The notes: generated from the sequence alone by a model not told the origin. DNA of 64,000 nt from Perognathus longimembris pacificus (GCF_023159225.1 NC_063174.1:26929983-26993982), one strand, 5' to 3'. Positions 11,250-24,300 are shown, numbered from the stretch's first letter. Program-made: numbers and translations.

Positions 11250-12370
11250 GAAATAGAAAATTAAAAAAAATTAAAGTGAAATCGAAATTAATTAGGCCAT
11301 TTTAGTACCATTAGGTAGTAAAACTTCCTTGATACCTGCCTAAGCCACGGATGGCCTAATTGCCTACCGTATTCAAAAGAAATCTTCCTTTTTATTCCCT
11401 GACATTTCAGGCTCTTCATCTCCTTAAAGACTTGTCTGAACTGACTAAATGTCAAATTCACATAGTTTTTTTTTTTTTTTTTCTTTTGGAAGTTTCTTAT
11501 TGAAGACTTAAAAGGGTGTTTTTTTCTTTGCTTTGCTTTAAAGTTCTGTAAGATGTGTTTAACTGTGAGGCTATTTAATAACGTGGATGTGATTTGTCAT
11601 CTAGTATTAAGTTCTTAGTCATTGATTTTTGTGCTAAAAAATAATAGGAAAGAGGGAAACTGCAGCTTTCATTACAGACTCCTTGGCTCCCTGTGGAGTT
11701 ACCATAAACTCCCATTTTGCTTCTGGGTAGTGGGTTTCCAGCATTTCTCTCAGGCTTTAATTTGCTAAAGCTGTGCACATATGTAAAAAAAAAAAAGAAA
11801 AAAATAGATTATTTTAGGGGAGATGTAGGTGTAGAATTATTGCTTATGTCATTTCTTAAGCAGTTAATGCTCTTAATGCTTAAAAGAAGGCTAGCATTGT
11901 TTGCACAAAAAGTTGGTGATTCCCTCCCCCAAACAGTAATAAAATTACGTCTGTTGAGTAAACTTTTTATGTCATCATATAATAAAAACTGAAAAAAACC
12001 CTTTGTTTCTATTTATAATAAAAAATGCTTTTCTATATGTACCCTTGATAACAGATTTTGAAGAAATCATGTAAGATGATAAAGCATTTGAATGGTACAG
12101 TAGATGTAAAAGAAATTCAGTTTAAAAGAACATTTGTTTTTACATTAAATGTTTATTTGAAATCAAATGATTTTGTACATAAAGCTCAATAATATAAAAA
12201 AAAGTTTTACTAAACCTTGAAAACTTCTGGATTCCTTAAACTTAAAATTATTTCTAGATTATAATAACCATATAAGGTGAAATTTATAAAAAAAGAAAGT
12301 CTTTAAAATTACCTAAAATCATTTTTGTAAATGGAATAATATTTACAACAAACATTTCAAAGATTCCATT
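11250..12370. other. AT-rich unannotated stretch
   Basis: Poly-T and A-rich runs; no recognisable element. Open frames here are short and low-complexity. Confidence 0.5.
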
Positions 12371-12371
12371 T

Positions 12372-12614
12372 TGCTTTTTGTTTTGTTTTTCTAGTCCTAG
12401 AGCCTGAACTCAGGGCCTGGGCACTGTCCTTTAGCTTTTTTTGTTCAAGGCTATCACTCTACCACTTGAGCCACAGCTCCATTTCTGCTTTTTTGGTAGC
12501 TAATTGGAGATAAGAGTCTCACAAACTTTGCTGTCAGGGCTGGCTTTGAATCTCACTCCTCAGATCTTAGCCTCCTGAGTAGCTAGGATTACAGGTATGA
12601 GCAACTAGTGTTGG
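12372..12614 (-). mobile_element. B1-Geo SINE with TSD
   Basis: Reverse-strand full unit, bounded by ttccattt at 12364-12371 and 12615-12622. Confidence 0.88.
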
Positions 12615-12625
12615 TTCCATTTAGG

Positions 12626-12872
12626 TTTTTTGTTTGTTTTAGTCATGGGGCTTGAACTTGGGGCCTGGGCACTGACCCTTAGGGTTGTTTTTTTTTGCTC
12701 AAGGATAGCACTCTACCATGTTGACCCACAGCACCTCTTCCAGTTTTCTGGTGGTTAATTGGAGATAAGAGTCTCACAAACTTTTATTCCCCTGGCTGAC
12801 TTTGAACCATGATCCTCAGATCTCAACCACCTGAGTAGCTAGGATTACAGGCATGAGCCACTAGAGCTCAGC
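12626..12872 (-). mobile_element. B1-Geo SINE, tandem with the previous one
   Basis: Reverse-strand Geo and B1 halves about 12 bp after the preceding copy. An imperfect catttaggtttt/ctatttagtttt pair flanks it. Confidence 0.88.
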
Positions 12873-13320
12873 TCTATTTAGTTTTAAAAAAACTCTATGA
12901 AATCTACTCTGTAATCTGAGAGGTATTCATATTTTGAGCTTTAATTCACAGTGGCCTGATGAGTGGGCCATTATTCCACCTCTTTTTTGAAGCTTCTTCA
13001 TTGTAAAACTCATGAAAACAAAGACTAAGTAAGCTGAGTGCTTAGCATAGCACAACTGGTTTCCTCTAAAAGCACACTTTATTATTATTATTATTTTTAT
13101 CAAATTTACTCTCTCATCTCTGTTTTATAGGTATAGGTATAATGTACAGGTATAGGTAGCATGGTGGAGTGGAGAGTTCAAATGGATGCCAATATGCCCT
13201 TGTATAGACCCTTTTCATTGGCTAGCATCCAGCACACAACTTGCTTCCACCAATAGGATGTGACAGAAGTGGTGTAGAATTGGTTCTATGAATAGAGAGT
13301 GGTAGCTCTGTTTTATCTTC

Positions 13321-13522
13321 CTTTTTTTCTTTTTGCCAGTCCTGGGGCTTGAACTTGGGGCCTGAGCACTGTCCCTGGCTTCTTTTTGCTCAAGGCTAGC
13401 GCTCTACTACTTGAGCCACAGCACCACCTCTCACATTTTCTGTATATGTGGTGCTAAGGAATCAAACCCAGGGCTTCATGCATGCTAGGCAAGCACTCTA
13501 CCACTAGGCCACATTCCCAGCC
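13321..13522 (-). mobile_element. IDL-Geo SINE
   Basis: Reverse-strand Geo half followed by the ID-like half ending cacattcccagcccc. Confidence 0.92.
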
Positions 13523-14033
13523 CCTGTTTTCTCTTCTTGAGATGTTTGTTTGTTAGAGGCTTGGGCAGGTATGCAGGAAATTTCACTACCCTGTTGTGGA
13601 GATCTTGTGAAGAGGCATAGAGAGTTGGCAGGGTGCAGCTGGCACTATATCCCGACCGAGCCTTCAAAGGACTCCAGGTCTAGTTGCAATTTGATTTCAA
13701 TTACATGAGAGGTGTACAGAGACTAGCAGAAGAACCACTTTGTTGGCCCAACCATACACAGAAGGGTGAGGAATAAAATGGCGGTTGTTTCAGTGTTGAG
13801 GCGGTTCAACAGACAGGGGGGAACAGCGGATGTGACAAACCTGTGATCTGTTGACTGAAGTGAATTGCTCTGTGATTCATATGCTAACTTGAACGATTTT
13901 TTTTGCTCTAATTACTATTTTATTTTCCTTTTCAATACTTTTAAAGATTCCACATAATAGACAAAGAATTTTCTGATAACGTGTTAATTTCTCTGGAGAC
14001 AACCATATATTATCATTTAAAATGACATGTATA

Positions 14034-14262
14034 GGGGTTGGGGATATAGCCTAGTGGCAAGAGTGCCTGCCTCATATACACGAGGCCCTAGGTTCGATTC
14101 CCCAGCACCACATATACAGAAAACGGCCAGAAGCGGCGCTGTGGCTCAAGTGGCAGAGTGCTAGCCTTGAGTGGGAAGAAGCCAGGGACAGTTCTCAGGC
14201 CCTGAGTCCAAGGCCCAGGACTGGCCAAAAAAAAAAAATAAATAAAATAAATAAAAAAAAAA
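14034..14262 (+). mobile_element. IDL-Geo SINE with TSD
   Basis: Plus-strand dimer with an A/AAAT-rich tail. Perfect 16-bp TSD (taaaatgacatgtata) at 14018-14033 and 14263-14278. Confidence 0.95.
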
Positions 14263-14278
14263 TAAAATGACATGTATA

Positions 14279-14729
14279 TATATGAGATAGAAGTTTCTGC
14301 AGCCTATAAAAGCCTCTTTGAGGGAATACAAGCGATGTGCTGACAACTAATTTTATTTTTATTTTTTGACAACTAACTTTAAAATAAATGTTTCTTTACC
14401 AAACACAAAGCTCTATACATGGAACTATCATCTGTGTAGGCAAAGAACTTGGGTCCAGTGAACCCTAGACACTTCCAATGCAGCCCCTTCAGTTACTGCA
14501 GGCAAATCTAGTACTCTAGAAAGACTCTCCGCCCTCCAGAATCACCTCAAGTCACTTCTTATTCATAAGCAAGAGAAAGAACAGTCTTCCTATGATGACA
14601 GGAGAAGACAAACATTTGTGGAGTATTTTCTATGAATACTTTCTGGGGCATTTCACACCCACATCTCACTAATTCCAAGAAAACATGCCTAAAATTCCCT
14701 CCACTGCTCCTTTCATTACAAAAAAGGAA
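14279..14729. other. Unannotated stretch beside the POLR2M fragment
   Basis: A 73-codon minus-strand frame (14559-14780) has no recognisable homology. No repeat identified. Confidence 0.4.
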
Positions 14730-14815
14730 GCGATTGCAGGAGTTGATGTGGATGTAGATAAGCCCCAGAATTCTAACCAAATACTTGATACTTCATCACC
14801 AGTTCCTGGCTGTTC
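14730..14815 (+). pseudogene. POLR2M: Isolated 86-bp POLR2M fragment, inverted relative to the retrocopy
   Basis: The plus strand reads AIAGVDVDVDKPQNSNQILD and then TSSPVPGC. It is about 95% identical (4 differences) to the reverse complement of 15968-16053 in the neighbouring retrocopy. Similarity stops abruptly on both sides. At the position where the main retrocopy has a TAG stop, this copy keeps CAG. Confidence 0.8.
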
Positions 14816-14939
14816 TTCCTAACTCATTTTCAGTGCCTGGAACAACCAACTATTACATGGAAAGACATGTAATAATGCCATTTAATAGAGGTAAGAATAA
14901 GGAAAAAGCAAAATGATCTGCTTTCATTTGACTTAAAGG

Positions 14940-16455
14940 AAATAAAACCACCAATGTGCTTTACTACATACTAAAGTATCAGACAAGTGCACAACATACT
15001 GCAAAATTTTAATACAATGTGGTTAAACACAATACTCAGATATTAAACTTTTCAAACACATAAAATCATCTTCTGAAAGATCAATGGGATTTCTATTGTA
15101 GCTACCTTTGTGTAACTTTATGAGATTTTCCCCTCAATGTCTGACACTGATCTTGATACTTGTTAGGAAGTTTGATGTAAGATAATAGCATCTCGACAGT
15201 TGGAGGCTTAGATTATTCCAGTGCCCATCTTCAGAATCCATCATCAGAGAACTGCTCGGCATCTTCATCCTTTACTTCTCGGTATTTCCCCAAAGACTCT
15301 CCTTCTCGATTATAGTTCTGCATTTTAATATTCAGTCTTTCAGCTAATTTTTGTGCTGCGAGCTTCGCCCGCATCTCCTCATAACTGTTTCTGCTGTTTC
15401 TGAAGAGCCAAAGACTCCTCTATAGAGGGCAGCTGTTTAGGCAAATGGTGAAGTGGTAGGAGTCTCTGCAGTGATGCCATCAAGATGCTGCTTATCCCTG
15501 CGCAGCTACTCCTTTGAGGAAATGGGAGGTTTTCCCCTCTGACAATGACCAATTGGGTCATTCTTCTGTGATGTCAACATGTTGGTGTTAAATTTATGTG
15601 GCAGGGGCACTGGGTTTTGGGCTCGTATTTCTAGCACTTTCATGTAATGAGGCTTCTTAGGAGTCCCACTGCAAAGGTCTGTTGAGTTCTCAGCACTCAG
15701 GTTTTCTTCGGAACGGAGTTCACCTTGCTCTGTAAGTGTAATTCTTTGTAAACTGTCAATAAGCAGGTTGTTGAGGCTGAAGGAAATGTCTTCTTCAGCA
15801 GAGTGCTGGGGGAGATGCTCCATAGACCCTTGGCTCTGCTGCTGGAAACCGGGCCCTTGCTCACTGTGTGCTCAGCCTCTGGAGTGTCTTCACTGCCTTT
15901 GTGAGCAGGATGCACAAGTCCCTGCTTTTCTGAGCTGGTTTCAAATGACTTGATGCTATCCACGGGGGAACAGCCAGGAACTGGTGATGAAGTATCAAGT
16001 ATTTGGTCAGAATTCTAGGGCTTATCTATGTCCACATCAACTCCTGCAATCGCTTTTTGCCCTATAGTCTAAACGAATAGGATGAAACAGTTCACTTTGT
16101 CCTCTAACCTCTTCTCATTCTGTAATGGCAGCTTTCAGTTTGGCAACAGTGCCAAGGACCTTTTTACCTTTGTCGGGCAATCTGCAAATGAATTTTTCAT
16201 TGCGTAAAAGCCTCTCCTGGCGCCTCAACATCTCCCGCAGCTCTGTCAAACTCCGCGGCCCCAAGTCCTCGGAAGCTGGGGGATCGAAGCCGCGGGGCAG
16301 CGAGGACCTGCTGGACCTGAGGCTGGCGAGGCGGCGCTGGGCAGTCGGCTTCCTCCGCAGGCCCCACGTCAGGTGCCGGATCCGCAGCTGGAGGCGACGC
16401 CAGGGCCCTGGTGGGAGTCGCCATTTTCCCGGAAGAACAGCTCTTCTTCGAATCC
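14940..16455 (-). pseudogene. POLR2M: POLR2M (Gdown1/GRINL1A) processed pseudogene
   Basis: The region matching the Gdown1 coding sequence runs from complement 16312 to a TGA at 15231-15233, about 1.08 kb against about 368 codons in human. Recognisable blocks in order are [136 protein letters not shown] and a C-terminal acidic end. No introns interrupt it. The equivalent start codon reads AGC, there is a TGA at 16115-16117, a TAG inside the DKP-NSD segment and at least one frameshift near 15820. An upstream frame from ATG at complement 16422 belongs to the parental 5' UTR. The 3' limit is uncertain; I see no clear poly(A) tail or TSD. The parent protein is a regulatory subunit of Pol II(G). 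Confidence 0.88.
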
Positions 16456-16463
16456 AATCGAGC

Positions 16464-16469
16464 TTTATT
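16464..16469 (-). terminator. CCDC198: CCDC198 poly(A) signal AATAAA
   Basis: AATAAA on the minus strand, 95 nt past the CCDC198 stop codon. Sequence beginning about 30-40 nt further on already belongs to the POLR2M retrocopy, so any downstream processing element probably lies in retrocopy 5' UTR sequence. Confidence 0.75.
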
Positions 16470-16563
16470 CGGAAAGATTTTTTTTAAACCAAAAAACCAA
16501 GCTTTCAATACCATCATTATTTGCCAGAGGGACAGGGAGGGGGTCACAGAGTGAGTAGCATTC

Positions 16564-16799
16564 TTATTCTCCATCAAAAAACTCATCAAAAAGTAAGGTT
16601 TTCTCTGTCCTAGTTCTCACAAGAGGGTGTGGTTCTTTCCCATCTTTCTCCAGCTCATCTGAGTCAGAGCCAGAACTGTCCCAGGGGAGCTGTCCCCCAG
16701 CCTCTGGTTCATGGAGCCATGTTTCCATTTTGCCAATTTTTTGATGACAATAGGCATTCCTTGCTCCATAGGCCAAAAATTCTGCATCATGAGAATTTC
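16564..16799 (-). CDS. CCDC198: CCDC198 last coding exon 6 (residues 212-289 and stop)
   Basis: Acceptor CTTTCATAG|GAAATT. The exon encodes NSHDAEFLAYGARNAYCHQK, then IGKMETWLHEPEAGGQLPWD, an acidic SDSDELEKD run and FDEFFDGE, ending in TAA (complement 16564-16566). The C-terminal WLHE...LFDEFF pattern is diagnostic for CCDC198. The 3' UTR runs about 95 nt to a canonical poly(A) signal. Confidence 0.94.
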
Positions 16800-19700
16800 C
16801 TATGAAAGATGAGAAGTTCTTTTAATTTAATTTTCCCTAATAATGATTGTTTTTATTAAATGCCTAGATTTTTATGAACACAGAAGAATATGCTTGATTT
16901 TTTTTATATATTCCAGCTGGTATCATTGTAATCACTAAACATTTTGCAGTTGTTATTTTTACAAAAGTGAAATGCTTTGAATGTCACAAGACTAGTATAG
17001 TATACATCTATAACCTCAACCCATCCACAATGTTTTGCTACAATATTGCTTTCAGCTGAACCATTTAAAAATTGGTTGTAGGTACTCCTAAACATATTAC
17101 CATAATCTCTTAAGGATGAGGATTTTTTCTCCTACATAATTACAATAAAGTCATTACATTTAGAAAATTCAACACGTGGTATAATATATTCTCATATAGG
17201 ATCCATATTCAAATATCTATGGTTATTCCAGCAATACTTTTTATGACTGCTTTTTGTTTGCTTATGTTTTATTTTTTAGATCCAGGATCCAATCTAGAAT
17301 CACATATTGTGTCTTTTTTTTGGGGGGGGGTCTTTCTTCAAAACTATGTATGCATATACATGCATGTATGTAAGCATTCAAGTATATGTTTAATGTGCTG
17401 GTTAATTGTTCTGCACAGGCTGGCTTCAAACCTTGAGCTTCCAGGTCTCAGCCTCTGAGTAGATAGGATTACAGATGTGAGCCCTGTGCTCAGCTTTATG
17501 TTTTTTATTAGAGGATACTTCTTTTTTTTTTGCTATGGGATTTGATTTAGGTATACACATGTATTTACTTTAGCTTTTATTTAAGAAGTGCCAACCACCT
17601 TTTTAGAGTATACAGAACAATAAGTGTAGACCTTTCCCACCATTAGGTCTTAATTAATTGCAATCTCATTTTAGTGAGAAGAATTAAAATTTCTTTCTCC
17701 TGCTAGCAAAAATCTACCCTTTCTAGGCTCTTTTTGTCATGTGTATTCACACAGAGTTATTAAAGAGAAAAGGATTCTCATAATATTTGGGTGTTGAGAA
17801 CTCTCAAAGGTTATTGAAGTTCATCTAAGTTGGATTAATCTTAAAAATCACTCAGGAAACTTTTCAAATGAAAGATAACACCTCCTCCCACCAATCTGCA
17901 GAGATTTTGATTCAGGAAGATGAAGTTGGGACTCGTTCCCCAACAAGTTGCTGTTTGTAACCTGGTTGCATCTCTTGACATAGCTATACTGCCCTGTCTA
18001 GAGCATGACTTGGCTCCTAAATGAGCGACTCTTTCTGCTCCCTTGAGGCAAGGGATTATAGAGGCCAATGTCTGAAACCTGTTTCAACTTCCATTCACAA
18101 CTTCCAGAGCATAGCTTTTTCCTAAAGGATCAAGATTCACTTAAAGATGAGTCACTGCTTTTTTAGATCTGTAGGTTTTCCTAGCTTGGTCCTAAAGCCT
18201 CGAGTCATCTGCATCCTGATAAAGCTGTAAGGCAGTAGGTGAAAAAATTCTGGTTTAGCCTGCCTCAATCACAGAGGTAATGGTAACTCCTACCTTCCAG
18301 GTTGTATGGGAATTGAGTGGACCACAATACTGGCTTCTAATGAGCACTCAACAAACCATAGCTGGAATGTTAGGAAGGCTCAAGAGAGCAAAAGAAAACC
18401 CCCTTTGTCCATCAGCCATAGTCTCTCCTGGACCATTCCAAGCCTAGGCATCTGCCAAATCCTTTGCCAATATTGGTTTTCTAGGCATACTCTCAAGTGA
18501 TGACAGGGTCTAACTTTGGTGGAGACTCTTTTCTTGGTGGTTTTTACAGTATTTTTTTTTTCAATTGTGAAAGTTGTTTGTATGTACGACTACAAAATAC
18601 ATTGAATTCTAAGACTTGGAAGCATTAAGTGAAATGGTTGCCCTGAGTAGATTTTCAATTACTCAGACGTTAATTAACTTATTGATTAAACATATTGTCC
18701 CCTGAGGAGAGACAAAGTCTATTTTAGCAGGTGATTTTTCACTTAGAACTTAAGACCTCTAGAGACACAGCCAGCATTTCTGCAGCACTCCAAGTGGTCA
18801 GTACTGCTGATGTGAAGATTTGGTCCACAGCACAGCAATCATGTGAGTGCAAACAGTATGGATCATTTGCAACCTTGGGGAAATATGGACAGGAAGAACT
18901 TAAAGGGCTTTCTCATTGGTGAGGTAGTGTAATAGAGAGGTATGAATACAGACAGCCATTGGAAAGCACAGAGCAATCCAAGGCTGAGTATGCCATTGGG
19001 TATGTGAGAGGCTGGAGGCCTGAGATAGAGATCGGAAGATAGGCAGCAGTTAGATCCTAAAAAGCCAAGGTCCATATTAAGGAGTTTAGCTTTTGTTTTT
19101 AGATCAGTGGGGACTCACTGAATGAGAACCCACCCCCCCCCCCCCCGCTACATCTTGGGCTTGAGTTCAGGGCCTGGGGACTGTCCCTGAGCCTCTTTGT
19201 GTTCAAGGCTAGTGCTCTACCACAGTGCCAATTCTGGCTTTTCTTTATTAGTTTATTGGAGATGAGTTTCATGAACTTTCCTGCCCAGGCTGGCTTTGAA
19301 CTTTGATACTCAGATTTCAGCCTCCTAAGTAGCTAGAATTACAGATGTGAGCCACTAGTGCCCAGCTGTGTGTTTAGGAAGGAGAGCAACATGGTCAGAG
19401 TTGCATTTGTAGGATCATGTTGCATTTTACCATTGGTGTGGTGTCCATTTGTGTGAGAATCACTTGGAGATCTTGATAAATGATCCCGATTCAGAAGGTC
19501 TGGGTGGAACTTGAATTTTTTGTTTTTGTTTTTGTTTTTGCATTGTACTCCTAGGTGAAACCAATACTGCTGGGCATTGGCAATACTGGAATATTGTCAG
19601 CAAGAAGAATAAGGAAACACTACTGGTTCATTGTTTCTTAATTTTTTTTTGCCATGCCTGTGGTTTGACCTCAGGGCCTGGGCACTGGCCCTGAGCTTCT

Positions 19701-21329
19701 TTTGTTCAAGGCTAGCTCTCTACCACTTGAACCACAGTGCCACTTCTGGCTTTTTCTATTTATGTGGTGCTGAGGAATCAAACCTAGGCCTTTGTACATT
19801 CTGGGCAAGCACTCTACCACTAAGCCACATTCCCAGCTCCTGTTTCTTAAGTTTTGGGGCTACTAGGACCCACCTAGAAAAGGCTGATTAAATTCAGGCT
19901 GCTGGTTCTCATCCAGAAGTTTCCATTTCAGTCACCCTGACTGGAGCTGACCATATCCCAGGTGATGCTTCTGGCCTGAGACCACATTGTGAACCACTGA
20001 GTGAATGGCTGAGGGGAGGCAAAAAAGACCTGAAGTGGAGAATCTGGTCAGGTGGCTCTAACAGTGGCACTGGAGTGAGAGGCCTAGGACTAGATCTGTG
20101 GCAAAACCTTTGGGAAGGAAGGAGATGGCATATTTCATCACTAGAGAACATTAATAGTACTGTGTGGTATTACTCTTCTGTAGTGATAGTGATATTAATG
20201 GTCTTAACATTTAGCTGGCAAGGAGAGAGAGAGGGATGAAGATGGCTCTGGCTTGAGTAACATGGCACAAGGGGCCCCTACCCACTTGCCACAATGGTAT
20301 GGCAAGAGGAGCCAACACAGGGAGGGCAGTGGTGCTGGCTTCATTTTACATGTTCTAACTGTGTCCAAGAGTGCTGACTGGGGGGCTGTGTGAGCAGGCA
20401 TGTGCACATAGGACTCCAAACCAGCTCATGTGATTCCATCACATGCCACGGCAATTTAATGTGTCTACATGAGCTTCATTCTCTATAAAAATGAGGCTAT
20501 TTTGCTTTCTCTCCTCCTGGAAATGAGGCAAGGATTCCAACAATGCATATAAGGCATGTTGAAGTCATAATAAAAGAGAAACTAACTTATTACAGAGCTT
20601 TTGTCTTATCCTCCCAGCTATCCAAAATTATGTGACAACATTCTTACTATATTCTGAGATGTAAAGTGCCAGCAAAACAACAAGGTTGTTCTCTGTCTTC
20701 TCACTTTCTTCCCTAGAGGCACAGCCCAGGAGTTCACTTAAAGTTTGGAAAACATCTGAAATATTATTTTCTAAAAAAATATGATTTACCTGAACCTCTG
20801 CTCATGGTTTCATCAGGCAATATGGTTAGAACACTGTTCTTTGGGATGCTTTGAAGTGTTTTCTTGGTTTTATGATTTCTCAGTTTTTGCTGATTGTTCC
20901 TTGCTTCCCTAGGAAGATTTTTCTTCAGTTCCAATTGGGCCTAAAAATGACCAGCCATAAGTAGTTAATGGTATCCCTAACTACTTCTGCCAGAACACAT
21001 CAACCCATTCACCACTTGGCAACCCATTCACCACTTGCAGCCTGTCCATAGGCATCTACAGTCCCTGACCACAATATGATTTTCTTTCTCCTATTAGAAG
21101 GTATGAAAATTTCCTCTATCTCTGGCTTGTAGAGGGATAGGTGCCCACATGCTCAAAAAATATAGTTTAATTACGATGAGGATTGAATGGCAGATGACAG
21201 TAAGTTTGGGCTTATTCATTTACAGAGGAAATTACAGAATATGACAGCTACAGGACATTGTTGGTAAAAGAACTTGTTACTGGAGGTCTGTGATGGTTGG
21301 AATGTGTCCCTTCAAATTCATATGTTGAA

Positions 21330-21384
<55 letters not shown>

Positions 21385-24300
21385 CCCATACTGGGGCTTG
21401 AACTCAGGGCTAGGTTGGCTCTTGGTTTTTTCACTCATGGCTAGCACTCTACCACTTAAGCTACTTCTCCACTTCTGGCTTTTTGGTTGTTAATGGAAAA
21501 TAAGAATATCAGAGACTTTCCTGTCCAGTCTGGCTTTGAGCCATGATCCTTAGAGCTCAGCCTCCTGAGTAGCTAAGACTATAAGCATGAGCCATCAGAG
21601 TCTGTATATAATGTAAAGTGAATCCTCAAATTCATATGTTGATGATATATGGAGGAAGAGTTCTTTAAGAGATATTTAGGTCATGAGGGCTCTACAATCC
21701 TGGCAGATTAAGGCCTCCATCACAGGAGTGGATTATTCAGAGTAGGTTATTGTGAAAGCAAGTTCCACTGCTGTGGCTTCCTCTCATTCCTATTCTCTCA
21801 CTCTCTTGTACACACTCTCCATGAGATACCCTTTGCTATGTTATGAAATAGTATGAATTCCCAAATCAAATGACTTAGACTCATCTTAGATTTTCCAACC
21901 TCCAGAATTATGAAAAAACAAGTCTTTATAATTACCCAGTTTCTGGTATTCTGTATACCAGCAGAAAATAGACTAATACAAGGTCTTTCTTATTAGATAA
22001 TTATGCAGCATGAATTATAGAGAGAGGCTTAGGTATCAGAATAAAGACCCTTCCCCCTTTACTAAACTAAGAAAGATAACCACATTTTCCCGCTGGAGCC
22101 AGAACATCAGAGGAGCAACCTGTCTTTAAAAAGAGACGAGAGGACTGAAAAAAGACTTAACTGGGCTATTAACTTCAGTTGCTGAATCTTTAGCTCCCAT
22201 GACTAATTCCAAAATGTTAAGTACTGACTATGAAATTGTGTACTCTTAGAGGCAACAGTCATGTGTCAGAAGTTGCGATTATGTGGTACAAATTCGGTCA
22301 ATATGACACTTATTTACCTCTTGTCTTTTTGGTTTTTTTTTCCCCAGTCCTGGGCTTGGACTCAGGGCCTGAGCACTGTCCTTGGCTTCTTTTTGCTCAA
22401 GGCTAGCACTCTGCCACTTGAGCCACAGTGCCACTTCTGGCCATTTTCTATATATGTGGTGCTGGGGAATTGAACCCAGGGCATCATGTATATAAGGCAA
22501 GCACTCTTGCCACTAGGCCATATTTTCAGCCCTTACCTCTTGTCTTTTACGGTTCATTTCCAGCATCTTCATCTTATGCAAATATTGTCTCTTACCAGAA
22601 GTATACATGGAAGTTGGCATTTTCTTTTCTAGTTCCTGCCATGAAAGATGACATACTTATTAGTATGGGGTAATTTGTTACTGACACTTTGTAGTCCATA
22701 TCATTAAATATGTTTTTGGAACAGAGTAAGACCGTAATCTATCATAATCCATATAGCTCTTTTGTGGGAATAAAGGTAAAGTATTGTGTGGCCTTGGCAA
22801 GTTCTTTGTACCATTATTAGTGAATGAATATATATGTATCTATATATGTGTGTGTATATGTGTGTATATGTATATATACATATATTTATATTCTGCTATA
22901 TATGTCACGTGGTTGTAAAGGTCCTTACAGAGTTTTGCAGACCTCAAATCCAAGGGTTTTGACAAGGTCATTAAAATATCATTTCCTTTGCCAGGAGATA
23001 TTTATTACTATATCTCCAGAAATGTATTCTGGTTTGATGAGACCTTCCTTTCTCTCTTTACCATTGGCTGATGAAATGAGAGGAGAGCCACTGAGTGGTT
23101 AAATGGAATAGATTTCTCCATGGTGTATTCTCATGTAAGCCATGGGGAGCCTTGCAACTAAGGAAGGATGTGAACTTGATTATTTGTGACTCTGGTGGTC
23201 TCCTCTAGGTATGTCATGAACTTTAGTTGGGACAGTGTACACTGTTATTGAGGGCAAGCAAGCAAATGTGACCAAATCTCCATTTGTCACCTGCTATTGC
23301 CAGAGAAGGAAGGGCTGAATTGAGTGATAGCTTTTGTGCTGCCCTTTGGACAGTGACCTTGTCAGCCAAAAAAAAAAAAAAAAAACAACTCAGAGAGGGT
23401 CCCACCTCCACTGTCAGCTCAAATTTGACCTTGAGGACCTGACAGTACCTGGATCACTTACTAAATCAGTCATCTAGCCAGCCCCAAGATGAATCGTGTG
23501 TGTGTGTGTGTGTGTAACATGGAGACACAGGGGGCATTCTCAGCAAAACTTTACAAAAGTGTAACAGTATAAAGATCCACAGAAGATCTTTCCCAGGATT
23601 AGATTTTGGCTATGACAGAGAGAGGCCATAGAACAAACTACAGATAGATTTCTCTTGCAAAAACTGAGAATGAAGAGAAAGCATTAAACAAAGAGAAGAA
23701 TGCAAGAGGAGAGTTGTGATTTTTTTTTCAGATTCCAAAGTTTCTAGGACCATCAATTTCCATGTAAAATTCCTCTCTCTCACCTACATGGCCATTTCCA
23801 CGAAAAAGCAGAAGGGGCCCAGAGTTCACCCAAGAGAAAAAAGCAGTGTACAGTTAGAGAGAACAGACAGGCAGCTTCGCAATGTTGTAACTGTGAAGGA
23901 CTTAACTATTTGATTTGGCTTTGAGTTTTCTGTGCAGGGAAATCGTGAAAAGGACCACTCACTCCCCACAGCCCCACACAGCCCCATGGTTAGCCACATC
24001 TGGCGACTGCCACAGCTCACCTTTGTACTGTGCCTTGTCCTGGCTTCTTGCTGGCTCAGGAGCCTTTCAGAGGTAATTACTTGTGGCAGGTCAATGGCCT
24101 CAAGCTTCTAGAAGTTTAACATTTAGAGTATTCAGCATTTCGCATACCATGAGATGATGAAATACAACAGCCAGACGTTAAACTGCTTTAGCACATTCCA
24201 AAAGCAGCATTTATACCCAGGAGCATCTTGAAAAGACAATTCTAACAGTGTAATAATAGTTGTGTCTGTGCAAAAGGCTCTTCAACCTAACTGGTTCTTT

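Larger units (their letters stand above)
21289..21980 (+). mobile_element. MaLR LTR (MST/MLT-like), TSD-bounded, in a CCDC198 intron
   Basis: Begins tgtgatggttggaatgtg and ends gactaataca, with a perfect 5-bp TSD aggtc at 21284-21288 and 21981-21985, as expected for ERVL-MaLR. Contains aggtcatgagggctct and aattacccagtttctggtat. Enlarged by a (TG)n tract (21332-21382) and an internal SINE. Confidence 0.85.

Noticed and set aside
15506..16589. POLR2M-like frames as a functional gene
   Set aside because: The equivalent start codon is lost, there are in-frame stops and a frameshift, and there are no introns, so it is a processed pseudogene.
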